In this document: piece after piece, positions 24,333 through 32,612 of the stretch
How positions within the stretch are numbered: the stretch's first letter is position 1
Layout of the letters: every line of letters starts with the position of its first letter
Source: Clostridia bacterium
Lineage (GTDB): Bacteria; Bacillota; Clostridia; Oscillospirales; Butyricicoccaceae
NCBI GenBank assembly: GCA_017521295.1
Contig: JAFXDF010000020.1
Location: 34,262 to 98,261, forward strand
DNA length: 64,000 nt
Direction: 5' to 3'
The notes under the pieces: generated by a model
Database searches by the model: none
The model's input: the letters and a program-made list of their open reading frames with translations, nothing else
Told to the model about the DNA's origin: nothing
Translations under genes and position numbers: made by a program

Positions 24333-26372
24333 TTATTCAAACAGGTCGAAATCGCATTTTTCCAGCAGATCAAGCTGGGCTTCGGGCTGATCCAGCACCC
24401 GGCGGGACTGGGCCAGAATGGCGCTTTCAATGACGTTTCTCGCCAGACGGCCGTTGCCGCTGGATCTGTCGTCCATGGCCTGAATTACGCAGAAGTAGTC
24501 CAACAAAGCGCCTTTGGCCTCTTCCGACAGACGGTATCCCCGGGAAGTGGCGTTGATCTCGGCGATTTTGGCCAGTTCGTCACCGGTATAATCGGGGAAT
24601 TCAATAATGTTGGGGAATCGGCTCTGCAGGCCGGAGTTTGCGGTGAGGAAGGTCTCCATTTCCCTGGTGTAGCCGGCCAGAATGACGATGAGGTCATCCC
24701 GGTTGTCCTCCATGCCCTTTACCAGGGTGTCGATGGCCTCCAGACCGAAGCTGTCGTCCTTGCCGCGATAGAGCGAATAGGCCTCGTCAATGAATAAAAC
24801 GCCGCCCAGGGCGCTCTTGATCACCTGCGTGGTCAGGGGCGCGGTGTGGCCAACGTATTTGCCCACCAGGTCGGCACGGCTGACTTCCACCAGCTGACCA
24901 CCCGACAGCACGCCAATGGCCTTCAGGTATTTGGATACCAGACGGGCGATGGTGGTTTTGCCGGTACCGGGATTACCGGTAAAGATCATGTGCATGGACA
25001 CGCCACTGACCGGCAGGCCCTGGGCTTTGCGCATCTCCTGCACCTTGTAGTTCTTCTCCAGAGACAGGATATATTCTTTGATCTCGCGCAGGCCCACGAT
25101 GTTGTCCATTTCGGCCTTGACGGCTTCCAGCTCGCCACGGTAGCCGCCGGGCAGCAGGGACAGTAGGTCGGTCTTGACGCCGTCCAGCACGGCGAACAGA
25201 TGAGAATCCTCGCAAATCAGGGAAACCGTCTGTTCGGGGACGTCTTTTTCCAGTTTGTACTGGGCCAGGGCTTCAAAGCAATCATCAACATAGTCCAGAA
25301 TGCCGCCGATGCCGGTATCAGGCTTGATCTTGTCGGCCAAAAAGGCATTGATGCTTGCATCTGCAGCAAGTGTAAAGCCAAGACGCTTTGCAGCCTTTTC
25401 GGCCAGTTTTTCATACTGCAAGGCGGCAATCTTCTCGACAGATTCCCGAGCCAGGGGCTGGGTGGCACAAACATCGCCCAGCGCATCCACCACTTTGGCG
25501 CCAAAAGCGCCCACCAGCTTGTCCAGGCCTTTTTCGGAAACCAGAACCAGATAGCTGCCGTTGGCGTGGATACAGCCCACCGTTTCGGAGGCCAGCGCCG
25601 TTCCGGCATCCACCAGATGGCCCTTCTGCATCACATAACGGGAGGCAAGCTGCAGGCTGCCGGTGCAGATCAACTCACCCAACTGCTGCAAAAAAGCCGG
25701 ATGGCACTGTTCATAGTGATCCAGCACCAGGATACCGCCCTTCAGCAGAGCGGCGTACAGATCCTGGAGGAACAGTTTTTCCTCGCTCTGCCCGGGATAC
25801 AGGGCCAGATCCATTGTCTGCACCTTACCGGATGCCAGCAAGCCGGCCTCAGCCATGCCTTCCGCCACCAGATCCAGGGCAGTATGCCGGCCGGTGTTGG
25901 GCTTGCCGTGGACCAGAATGGCGTTGCGCAGGCCTTCAGGTTGCTCCCACCCCATGATATAAGGCCGCTTAAAGGCGATGACCAGCTTTTTCAAAAAGGC
26001 CTCCTGGCCGATGAGCGTGCCGGTGAGTTTGGGCAGCAAATCGCCGAACCGCTGTGCTTCGGGACGGCTGTCGGTCTCCTTAACGGTCGTTTCGGGTTTC
26101 GCGGGGGCTTTCTGCTGATAAGTGACGCCAAAATCCTTCTCTACTTCCTTCTGGATGGCGTCAAAATCCAGTTCACCGCTCATCTTTTTCAGTTCGGCTA
26201 ACTGATCCTGCAGCTTTTGGTTAAGATTTTCCTGTTTTTTCTGAATCGCATCCAGGCCGTCATTCATCTTGCGGCTTTGCTCCAAATAGGTTTCGGCTCG
26301 CTGGGTGGAAAAAGTGCGGCTTTTGCCGCTTCCAAACACGTCGCGCAGCAGATCGTCAAGTTCTTTGGCCAT
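24333..26372 (-). CDS. SpoVK/CbxX-like AAA+ ATPase with a degenerate first ATPase domain
   Basis: The protein of about 679 residues starts with a coiled coil (residues 30-75, LEQSRKMNDGLDAIQKKQENLNQKL). A first AAA-like domain (about residues 120-330) has a damaged Walker A, GKPNTGRHT, with Arg in place of the catalytic Lys, and VLDHYEQ in place of Walker B. A second, intact CbxX/CfqX domain (about residues 420-670) has GNPGTGKTT, LFIDEAYSL and the sensor region NIIEFPDYTGDEL, as in SpoVK. The family remodels protein complexes; SpoVK is needed for spore maturation, but this protein is twice its length. ATG 26372 has GGAGG; it overlaps the Nudix gene by 17 bases. Confidence 0.85.
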   Translation of the reverse strand: MAKELDDLLRDVFGSGKSRTFSTQRAETYLEQSRKMNDGLDAIQKKQENLNQKLQDQLAELKKMSGELDFDAIQKEVEKDFGVTYQQKAPAKPETTVKETDSRPEAQRFGDLLPKLTGTLIGQEAFLKKLVIAFKRPYIMGWEQPEGLRNAILVHGKPNTGRHTALDLVAEGMAEAGLLASGKVQTMDLALYPGQSEEKLFLQDLYAALLKGGILVLDHYEQCHPAFLQQLGELICTGSLQLASRYVMQKGHLVDAGTALASETVGCIHANGSYLVLVSEKGLDKLVGAFGAKVVDALGDVCATQPLARESVEKIAALQYEKLAEKAAKRLGFTLAADASINAFLADKIKPDTGIGGILDYVDDCFEALAQYKLEKDVPEQTVSLICEDSHLFAVLDGVKTDLLSLLPGGYRGELEAVKAEMDNIVGLREIKEYILSLEKNYKVQEMRKAQGLPVSGVSMHMIFTGNPGTGKTTIARLVSKYLKAIGVLSGGQLVEVSRADLVGKYVGHTAPLTTQVIKSALGGVLFIDEAYSLYRGKDDSFGLEAIDTLVKGMEDNRDDLIVILAGYTREMETFLTANSGLQSRFPNIIEFPDYTGDELAKIAEINATSRGYRLSEEAKGALLDYFCVIQAMDDRSSGNGRLARNVIESAILAQSRRVLDQPEAQLDLLEKCDFDLFE

Positions 26373-27294
26373 CACACAAGCCTCCGTTCAAAAAATCTTT
26401 CAAATAGCGGAAGGGCACCATTTCTTCCCGGTCATTCATTTGCAGAATTTCCTGAGCGGTGGCCCATTTATAGTCACAGGTTTCACCGGGCTGCAGCACT
26501 ACCGCATCCAGCGGAAAGTCCTGTCGGAACAGCCACACATCGGTGAACCAATCCCAGCCCTGATAGGACAGGATGATCCGACCGTTTTCCGGAGAAACCG
26601 ACAGGCCGGTCTCCTCCTTCACCTCTCTGAGGGCTGCAGCAAGGCTGTCGTCACCCGCCAGAGCCGAACCGCCGGTACATTCCCAAAGACCGGCATAGCC
26701 CTTGTTTGGGGCACGCTTTGTAATGAGAAACCGCCCGTCGGTATGCTGCAGCCAGACGTGCACCGTCAGGTGATAATCGCCGGTTGCAAGGGGCTCTCCC
26801 CTTTTCTGCACACGGCCTGTAAAGTTTCTATCCTTGTCATAGATACCCCACAGTTCGTCCGAGCTGGTCTGCACATTTCGCCAGCCCTGCACCCAGTCAT
26901 AAAACTTGATGTGGGCTGCGGGATAGGTAAGCTTCCGGGGCGGCACATCCATCAGACAAATTTCTGCGATTTCCGACTGAGGCATCGGCCCCAGTTCTTC
27001 AATCTCCGCAAAAAAGATCATACCGTACCGGGTAATCTGATAAGCACAGATGGGGGTCAGTTCGAACTTCCTGGCGCCGGTTTCTTCCATCAGTTCCCGC
27101 TCCGCCGCCTGAAGAGGGGTTTCACCGGGCTCGATATGTCCGCCGGGAAGCTCCCAGGTATCCCGTTCCCGATGCCGGCAAAAGACCCAGTGATCCTGAT
27201 ATCTGGCTGCGATCACCGAAAAGGTCATCTGTTCTTCCGGGATCTCACCCAGGTTGTAACGAACAGGCTCCCGTTTGGGATGCTTGACTTCCAT
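26356..27294 (-). CDS. Tandem Nudix hydrolase with two Nudix boxes
   Basis: A 312-residue protein with two Nudix domains. The first (about residues 20-130) has a perfect Nudix box, GHIEPGE followed by RELMEETGA. The second (about residues 140-310) begins with an isopentenyl-diphosphate-isomerase-like segment (DELWGIYDKDRNFTGRV, HLTVHVWLQH) and has a Nudix box GSALAGD...REVKEETGL in which the first Glu is Asp. Nudix proteins hydrolyse nucleoside-diphosphate-linked compounds; the first domain resembles an 8-oxo-dGTPase type. The substrate is unknown. ATG 27294 is preceded by GGGGAGGGG. It leads the operon with the SpoVK-like ATPase and the acetyltransferase. Confidence 0.85.
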   Translation of the reverse strand: MEVKHPKREPVRYNLGEIPEEQMTFSVIAARYQDHWVFCRHRERDTWELPGGHIEPGETPLQAAERELMEETGARKFELTPICAYQITRYGMIFFAEIEELGPMPQSEIAEICLMDVPPRKLTYPAAHIKFYDWVQGWRNVQTSSDELWGIYDKDRNFTGRVQKRGEPLATGDYHLTVHVWLQHTDGRFLITKRAPNKGYAGLWECTGGSALAGDDSLAAALREVKEETGLSVSPENGRIILSYQGWDWFTDVWLFRQDFPLDAVVLQPGETCDYKWATAQEILQMNDREEMVPFRYLKDFLNGGLCDGQRT

Positions 27295-27324
27295 ATTCTC
27301 CCCTCCCCTTTCTTTTACCAAATT

Positions 27325-27353
27325 ATTTTACCACATCGCAAAATGAAAAACAA
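27325..27353 (-). promoter_or_regulatory. Candidate promoter for the Nudix-SpoVK-GNAT operon
   Basis: On the minus strand TTGTTT (27353-27348), a 17-base spacer and TAAAAT (27330-27325) precede the Nudix start. The -35 element overlaps the terminator hairpin of the hydrogenase operon, a compact arrangement. Confidence 0.35.
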
Positions 27354-27375
27354 CGCTCCGAAGAGCGTTGTTTTT
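27346..27375 (-). terminator. Terminator of the hydrogenase operon
   Basis: A perfect 13-bp stem (AAAAACAACGCTC / GAGCGTTGTTTTT) with loop CGAA lies 16 bases after the hydrogenase stop; the minus strand continues with T-rich sequence. Confidence 0.85.
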
Positions 27376-27391
27376 CTATGATTTAAATGAA

Positions 27392-28921
27392 TTAGTCCTT
27401 CAGCAGGGGCAGCGTGATATCGTACTTGCTGTCCAGGGCGCTCTCGAAGGGAGCTTCCTTGGAGTACAGGCCGACAGCAGCGGCACTCTTCTTGATGGGC
27501 TGGATGGTACCGGCACCGGCAACGCAGCCGCCGGGGCAGCACATACCTTCCAGCAGATATCCGTTGTATTTACCAGCCTTGGCCAGCATCAGCATCTTCT
27601 TACACTCGGACAGACCCTGAGCGGCAACGACCTTGACCTCGCGGTCGGGAGCCAGGTGCTTGGCAGCCTCAACAACGGCAGCGGCAACACCGCCGCCAAC
27701 GGCAAAGTTACGGGCAACACCGGAAGCCTCAGACAGGGGCACTTCATCCTCGGCGGGAATGGCCTTAAAGTCCACTTCCTTAGCCTCGAACATACCCTGC
27801 AGCTCTTCAAAGGTCAGAACGAAGTCAACATCGGAACGGACGCTGCGGCGGCTGGCCTCCAGCTTCTTGGCGGAGCAGGGACCGACGAAGGTGATCTTGG
27901 CCTCGGGATGCTGCATCTTCAGCATACGGGCAGTCAGAACCATGGGAGACATGGCCATGGAGATGTTCATAGCCAGCTCGGGGAACTCCTTCTTGGTCAT
28001 GACAGACCAGGCGGGGCAGCAGGAAGTAGCCATAAAGGGCTGATACTCGGGAACTTCACGCAGGAAGTCCTTAGCTTCCTCAATGGTACACAGGTCGGCA
28101 CCGATAGCAACTTCAACAACATCGGAGAAGCCCAGCATCTTCATAGCGGCAGTCAGACGCTCGGGAGTGGCGTCGGGACCAAACTGGCCGTAGAAAGCGG
28201 GAGCCACGCAGGCGATGTTGCGGTCGCCCTTCTTGATGGAGTGGATCAGCTGGAAGATCTGGCCCTTATCGGAGATGGCGCCGAAGGGGCAGGAAACCAT
28301 ACACATACCGCAGGAAACGCACTTGTCATAGTTGATCTTGGCGCGGCCGTGCTCATCGGACTCGATGGCGTTCATGCCACAGGCAGCAGCACAGGGACGC
28401 TCCTGCTTGATGATGGCGTTGTAGGGGCAGGCGTTGGCGCACTTGCCGCACTTGATGCACTTGGTCTCGTCAATGACAGACTTGCCCTTGACGAAGCTGA
28501 TAGCGCCCTTGGGGCAGACTTCGTAGCAGTAGTGAGACAGGCAGCCCTGGCAGCCTTCGGTGACGTAGTAACGGTTGGTGGGGCAAGCGTTACAGGCGTA
28601 GCTGATGATGTTCACCAGGGGGGGATCATAGTACTTTTCGGCAATGGCGCTCTCGTTGACGCCGTCGGACAGACGGGTGTGCTCGGTAACAGAGCGGAGA
28701 GGCAGGCCCATGGCCAGACGCAGGCGCTCGCCGATGATGGCGCGCTCCAGGAAGATGGACTCGCGATCCTCGGGCAGCTCGCCGGGAGCGATCTTGTAGG
28801 GCAGGTCTTCGATACGGCTGTAGTCGCCGCCCTCATAGGCCAGACGGGCAACTTCGGTGAAGATCTGCTTGCGGTGTGCGGTCATAGAAGTAGCAATGCC
28901 GCGGGTTTGAGTGAGATTCAT
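27392..28921 (-). CDS. [FeFe] hydrogenase-like iron-sulfur protein, group B type
   Basis: A monomeric, 509-residue protein with several ferredoxin-like cysteine sets (about residues 110-136, then CIKCGKCANACP at 155-166 and CVSCGMCMVSCP at 201-212) and the three H-cluster signatures: P1 TSCCPAW (299-305), P2 GPCSAKKLE (347-355) and P3 EGMCCPGGC (458-466). All four H-cluster cysteines are therefore present. P1 with PAW, not PGW, is typical of group B, a class whose physiological role is little known. It is the last gene of the operon rex - sensory hydrogenase - phosphatase - this gene, 34 bases after the phosphatase. The maturases HydEFG are not in the window. Confidence 0.88.
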   Translation of the reverse strand: MNLTQTRGIATSMTAHRKQIFTEVARLAYEGGDYSRIEDLPYKIAPGELPEDRESIFLERAIIGERLRLAMGLPLRSVTEHTRLSDGVNESAIAEKYYDPPLVNIISYACNACPTNRYYVTEGCQGCLSHYCYEVCPKGAISFVKGKSVIDETKCIKCGKCANACPYNAIIKQERPCAAACGMNAIESDEHGRAKINYDKCVSCGMCMVSCPFGAISDKGQIFQLIHSIKKGDRNIACVAPAFYGQFGPDATPERLTAAMKMLGFSDVVEVAIGADLCTIEEAKDFLREVPEYQPFMATSCCPAWSVMTKKEFPELAMNISMAMSPMVLTARMLKMQHPEAKITFVGPCSAKKLEASRRSVRSDVDFVLTFEELQGMFEAKEVDFKAIPAEDEVPLSEASGVARNFAVGGGVAAAVVEAAKHLAPDREVKVVAAQGLSECKKMLMLAKAGKYNGYLLEGMCCPGGCVAGAGTIQPIKKSAAAVGLYSKEAPFESALDSKYDITLPLLKD

Positions 28922-28955
28922 AGCAATTCCCCTTTTATGTAATCTATTTTCAAGT

Positions 28956-30134
28956 TTAACACATGCTGATTTTAACGTTTTTGCCGAGCTCGGTCAACTC
29001 TTTTTCCAGATCCTTGGCCAGTCCCAGTTTGCTCTGGAAAGATATATCCTGGGTCATGTTGGATGTATTTACCGAAGTGCCGAAGAAAATGTTCACATCG
29101 GTGGCCTGTTCCAGCAGAAGTTCTGCCAGACAGGCAGCGCCATTTTTGGGATTTTCCAATTCCAGGGTCATCATGCAGTCCCGGCGGTACTGACGCACCA
29201 GATCCAGGGTCGCCCGCAGGGTCAGAAGGCCTTCGGTTACCAGATCCACGCCGTCGATCCGGGACATAGCGGGGACCGATTCGGTTGCGGTATCCTCTCG
29301 GCTGAACACTTCCTTACCCAGATAGGCCGCAACGGTTTTTGACGTTGTGCCGCCGCATACCACATGGGCACCGGCTTTGGAGAAGAACAGACGCATGGTC
29401 GCTTCGTCATCGGCGCGGTTTTTAGGCGGTCCGATCATCATATTGACGGCATACCGGGGCCGAGCCTTAATGGCGATGATGGTAGCATCGTCGTCAGCCT
29501 CATCCAGGTTCAGCGCCAGCGCCGCACGAAGGATCCGGGCCGCTATTCGCTGGGCAGAGACATCTTCCCCGTCGTACTGGGCAGCCAGGGTGGCAACCTC
29601 TTCCGATGGCCAACCGTCACCGGTCTTTCCCCGGCCGGCCTGGGTGATACCGTCGCTCATCAGAAGCAGCAGATCCCCTTCTTCCAAATGAAGGGTGCTT
29701 TCGTGGATTTCCTTTTCACCCACAAACTGCACACCGTAAGGATACCGCACCTGTTTGCCCTGCCGGATCAGCAGCGCAGGCGGATTGTCATATCGCGCAA
29801 GATATGCCGTTGTGCCCTGCAGCTTCAGTGCCGTAAAGGTGGCATAGGCCAACTTCCGTTCCTTACACATGGGAAGGGTTTCGGAAATGGTCATGATGCA
29901 CTCGTCAATGGGAATATTTCCGGCCATCATGGCGGACAGCATTTTTGCGGTCAAGGTAGCCAGAATGTTGGCCTTGACACCGCTGCCCATGCCGTCGGAC
30001 AGTACCAGGATCTGTTGGTCGTCCTTCACATCCTGACACCAGAAGTCACCGCAGATGCTTTCACCATTTTTAAAGACGCTGGCCACACCAAACTCCAGGA
30101 CCAGGTCTCCCACGATCAGATTATCTCTGTTCAT
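28956..30134 (-). CDS. SpoIIE-like PP2C serine/threonine phosphatase with C-terminal extension
   Basis: A 392-residue protein whose first 220 residues form a SpoIIE-type PP2C phosphatase domain: ICGDFW, VLSDGMGSGVKANILA, LEEGDLLLLMSDGI and DEADDDATIIAIK supply the metal-binding aspartates. The last 160 residues (from about RYAVNMMIGPPKNRADDE) are an extra domain I cannot name. ATG 30134 follows GAGG; an alternative ATG lies at 30146. It overlaps the upstream PAS-hydrogenase gene. In the hydrogenase classification, phosphatase-linked sensory hydrogenases (group C3) have such a partner, so this is likely the output of the sensor. Confidence 0.88.
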   Translation of the reverse strand: MNRDNLIVGDLVLEFGVASVFKNGESICGDFWCQDVKDDQQILVLSDGMGSGVKANILATLTAKMLSAMMAGNIPIDECIMTISETLPMCKERKLAYATFTALKLQGTTAYLARYDNPPALLIRQGKQVRYPYGVQFVGEKEIHESTLHLEEGDLLLLMSDGITQAGRGKTGDGWPSEEVATLAAQYDGEDVSAQRIAARILRAALALNLDEADDDATIIAIKARPRYAVNMMIGPPKNRADDEATMRLFFSKAGAHVVCGGTTSKTVAAYLGKEVFSREDTATESVPAMSRIDGVDLVTEGLLTLRATLDLVRQYRRDCMMTLELENPKNGAACLAELLLEQATDVNIFFGTSVNTSNMTQDISFQSKLGLAKDLEKELTELGKNVKISMC

Positions 30135-31821
30135 CTTTGTCCTCATCCATCAAAATGGTGTTTTTCAGGTCGTTGACGGCAACTTTGGTTTCTGCAACCG
30201 TTTCACCCAGAAGGCTTGCAATCTCATGTGCAATGCGCATCTGCTTTTCCACGATCTCGTCAGCCATGCTGGCAGTACGTAGCTTGACCTGGCGGATCTG
30301 GTTCTTTTTCTGACGGCTGCGGGTCACGTCCTTCATAATGCACGTGACGATTTCTTTATCTTCATCGCAGATAAATACCTGCTCCAGATAAACATTGTAG
30401 TCGGAAAGATAGGTGTAATTCTGGATCTGCCGTCCGCTGCCGCTGAGCACGCGAACGAAATCAAACTCGTCCAAAATCCGGGACACCGGGTACCCGATGA
30501 TATCTTCCTTGTTATGAATTGCGAAAATTTCGCAGGCGGCCTGGTTGATCTGTTTGACTTTCAGATCTCGACCAACCGTAACGATGGCGTTGGGCGATAC
30601 GCTGACGATTTTATCGGAATAAGATTCCATCTTGGCCTGCATATAGGGCAGACACATGGTGATGTCGGCGCGGCCGAGGAAAACGGCGTGCGCTTTTTCC
30701 CGGCAGGTAGCATAACCGCACATGCCACAGTTCAACTCATCCTCAGGCTTGTTCTTGCCCATGCGCCGCAGAACGTTCTGCAGCTGTTCGGCGGTGGGCT
30801 CGGGCCGATATACGGGCCGTGCGGTAAGGGTGTCTTCCAGCTCCACCGACTCATCCACTTCGAAATCCGCCTCTTCCACGTCCAGGGCCGAAGCCTGGAC
30901 AACGGCGGAGGAAACAGCAACACGCTTTTGGCGCTTCTGAAATGCCGGACCGCCAACACAGGAACCTTCACAGGCGGAAACTTCAATGAAGCAGCGTTTG
31001 AGCTTTCCGTCAACGGCGTCACGGATGGCCTGGATACAATCCTCCATGCCATCCACGGCCAGATAACGCCAGCCGGGCTGCTCTTTCATGGTACGCAGAA
31101 TACCGCCGGTCACCGGGAACATACGGGATAGCTTGGCATCGCTGTTGGCAAAGGCCTTGTTAATGATGATGCCGCTTTCACGCATCCAGTCTTCCAGCTC
31201 GTCGAAGGTCAGATCGTAGTCAGGGCCATCGATACAGCCCTGGGGCACCGTTTCTGTCTTTTTGGAAATACAGGGGCTGAGGAACACCACAGCCGAACCG
31301 GGACACCGCTGACGGATCAGACGGGTGACTGCGCGCAAGGGCGTTACCACGGGGGCCATGAAAGGAATTGCCTCGGGCATATATTTCCGGATGTATTGAT
31401 TGATGGAGGAACAGCAGGTGGTGATCACCGGCCCCTCGATATCAGAAGCAAGCAGTTTTTCATATTGGGTTTTCACCAAATAGGCGCCCTCGGCGGTTTC
31501 AAACACCTGGGAGAAGCCCAACTGCTTCATAGCGGCAGAGAACATCTGCCAATCGCAGCCTTCGAAATAAGCGGTAAATGAGGGAGCTACAGCGGCAACA
31601 ACATCTTTGCCGGAGGCAAGCAGCTGCCGGATCTCCTGCAGGCTGCTGATGTCCTCTTTTGCATTCTGCGGACAAACTACCGTGCAGCGGCCGCAGAGGA
31701 TGCAGTCTTCCTCCACGATCTGTGCCTGCTGATCAATGACGCGAATGGCTTTGACCGGGCAGTTTCGAACACACTTATAGCAGTTTTTACAGTTGGCTTT
31801 TTTGAATTGCAGGATCCCCAT
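30121..31821 (-). CDS. PAS-containing putative sensory [FeFe] hydrogenase, group C type
   Basis: A 566-residue protein. Residues 1-52 are a two-cluster ferredoxin domain (C11, C14, C17, C21; C40, C43, C46, C50). The hydrogenase domain has changed signatures: TTCCSSI (134-140) for TSCCPxW, SPCISKKTE (182-190), and E280...CEGSC (284-288). A further four-Cys site follows (C365, C368, C373, C390), then a PAS domain (about 405-515) and a helical end. The changed P1 motif, the PAS domain and the PP2C gene next to it fit the group C, phosphatase-linked class that is proposed to sense H2 or redox state. It starts 15 bases after the rex stop. Confidence 0.85.
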   Translation of the reverse strand: MGILQFKKANCKNCYKCVRNCPVKAIRVIDQQAQIVEEDCILCGRCTVVCPQNAKEDISSLQEIRQLLASGKDVVAAVAPSFTAYFEGCDWQMFSAAMKQLGFSQVFETAEGAYLVKTQYEKLLASDIEGPVITTCCSSINQYIRKYMPEAIPFMAPVVTPLRAVTRLIRQRCPGSAVVFLSPCISKKTETVPQGCIDGPDYDLTFDELEDWMRESGIIINKAFANSDAKLSRMFPVTGGILRTMKEQPGWRYLAVDGMEDCIQAIRDAVDGKLKRCFIEVSACEGSCVGGPAFQKRQKRVAVSSAVVQASALDVEEADFEVDESVELEDTLTARPVYRPEPTAEQLQNVLRRMGKNKPEDELNCGMCGYATCREKAHAVFLGRADITMCLPYMQAKMESYSDKIVSVSPNAIVTVGRDLKVKQINQAACEIFAIHNKEDIIGYPVSRILDEFDFVRVLSGSGRQIQNYTYLSDYNVYLEQVFICDEDKEIVTCIMKDVTRSRQKKNQIRQVKLRTASMADEIVEKQMRIAHEIASLLGETVAETKVAVNDLKNTILMDEDKDEQR

Positions 31822-31836
31822 GTTGAGACCCTCCTT

Positions 31837-32484
31837 TTAAAATTGACTGCCCATTTTGTCTTTCAACTGATGGGCCAGCATAGCCAGAGAAGAAGACAAA
31901 TCTTCATTGCGGACAATGACGTTTTCCGGCACCCGAAGCTGAACCGGTGCAAAATTCCAGATGGCAAGCACGCCGGCCGAAACCAACTGGTCACAGACCA
32001 CTTGCGCCTGATCGGGAGAAACGGTGATAATGCCGATTCGGATGTGCATGCGCCTGCAGAGATCCACCATGCGCCGTACCGAGAAAATCGGTTTATCATG
32101 AATGGTAAGGCCGTCCATGGCATCGTTGCGGTCAAAGGCGGCAACGATATGCACACCGCAGTGATCAAAGCCGTTATTGCCCAGAAGCGCGTGTCCCAGG
32201 GAACCCACACCAACCAGAATGGCATCGTCCACATTGCGGTAGCCAAGATAGGTCTCCATGTTGTCAATGAGGTCAGCCACGGGAAAACCGGTCCGGGGTT
32301 TGCCCGGAGCGCTGCTCATCACCGCCAGTTCCTTACGAACCTGGACTTCGTTCAAACCAAGTTGCCGTGCCACAGCGGGCGCAGTAACATAAGCGCATCC
32401 CTGGTTGTGCAGCTCCTTCAGATAAAGAAGGTAGCGTGGAAGGCGCTTTAGCCCCTGTTCAGACAGTACGACAGGTTTGGACAT
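31837..32484 (-). CDS. rex: Redox-sensing transcriptional repressor Rex
   Basis: Rex senses the NADH/NAD+ ratio and represses fermentation and hydrogenase genes when NADH is low. The 215-residue product has an N-terminal winged helix (LPRYLLYLKELHNQGCAYVTAPAVARQLGLNEVQVRKEL) with the conserved GKPRTGFPVADLI link, and a Rossmann domain with GVGSLGHAL. A C-terminal swapped helix completes the dimer. ATG 32484 has GGAGG at a spacing of about 5. It is the first gene of the hydrogenase operon, and its promoter contains two inverted repeats, so self-regulation is likely. Confidence 0.94.
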   Translation of the reverse strand: MSKPVVLSEQGLKRLPRYLLYLKELHNQGCAYVTAPAVARQLGLNEVQVRKELAVMSSAPGKPRTGFPVADLIDNMETYLGYRNVDDAILVGVGSLGHALLGNNGFDHCGVHIVAAFDRNDAMDGLTIHDKPIFSVRRMVDLCRRMHIRIGIITVSPDQAQVVCDQLVSAGVLAIWNFAPVQLRVPENVIVRNEDLSSSLAMLAHQLKDKMGSQF

Positions 32485-32517
32485 GGAAGCCTCCAATCAG
32501 TATATTTTTACTGGTAT

Positions 32518-32547
32518 AGTATACCGCATAACGGCTAATGTTGTCAA
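32518..32547 (-). promoter_or_regulatory. Sigma-A promoter of the rex-hydrogenase operon
   Basis: On the minus strand a perfect TTGACA (32547-32542), an 18-base spacer and TATACT (32523-32518) precede rex by about 34 bases. The -10 lies inside the perfect palindrome GGTATAGTATACC (32513-32525). The -35 lies in the imperfect inverted repeat TTGTCAAT...TGATACAA (32541-32561), which resembles a Rex half-site pair (TTGT...ACAA) but with an irregular spacing. Confidence 0.7.
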
Positions 32548-32578
32548 TTGCTTTGATACAATACTGTATAAATCCATA

Positions 32579-32607
32579 AAAACGCCTACCCATCAGGCAG
32601 GCGTTTT
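32579..32607 (-). terminator. Terminator of the ABC transporter operon
   Basis: The minus strand folds into AAAACGCCT / AGGCGTTTT (9 bp, plus inner GG-CC pairs) and continues with TTTTTATGG. It lies just after the stop of the ATPase gene and just upstream of the rex promoter. Confidence 0.8.
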
Positions 32608-32612
32608 GTAAG

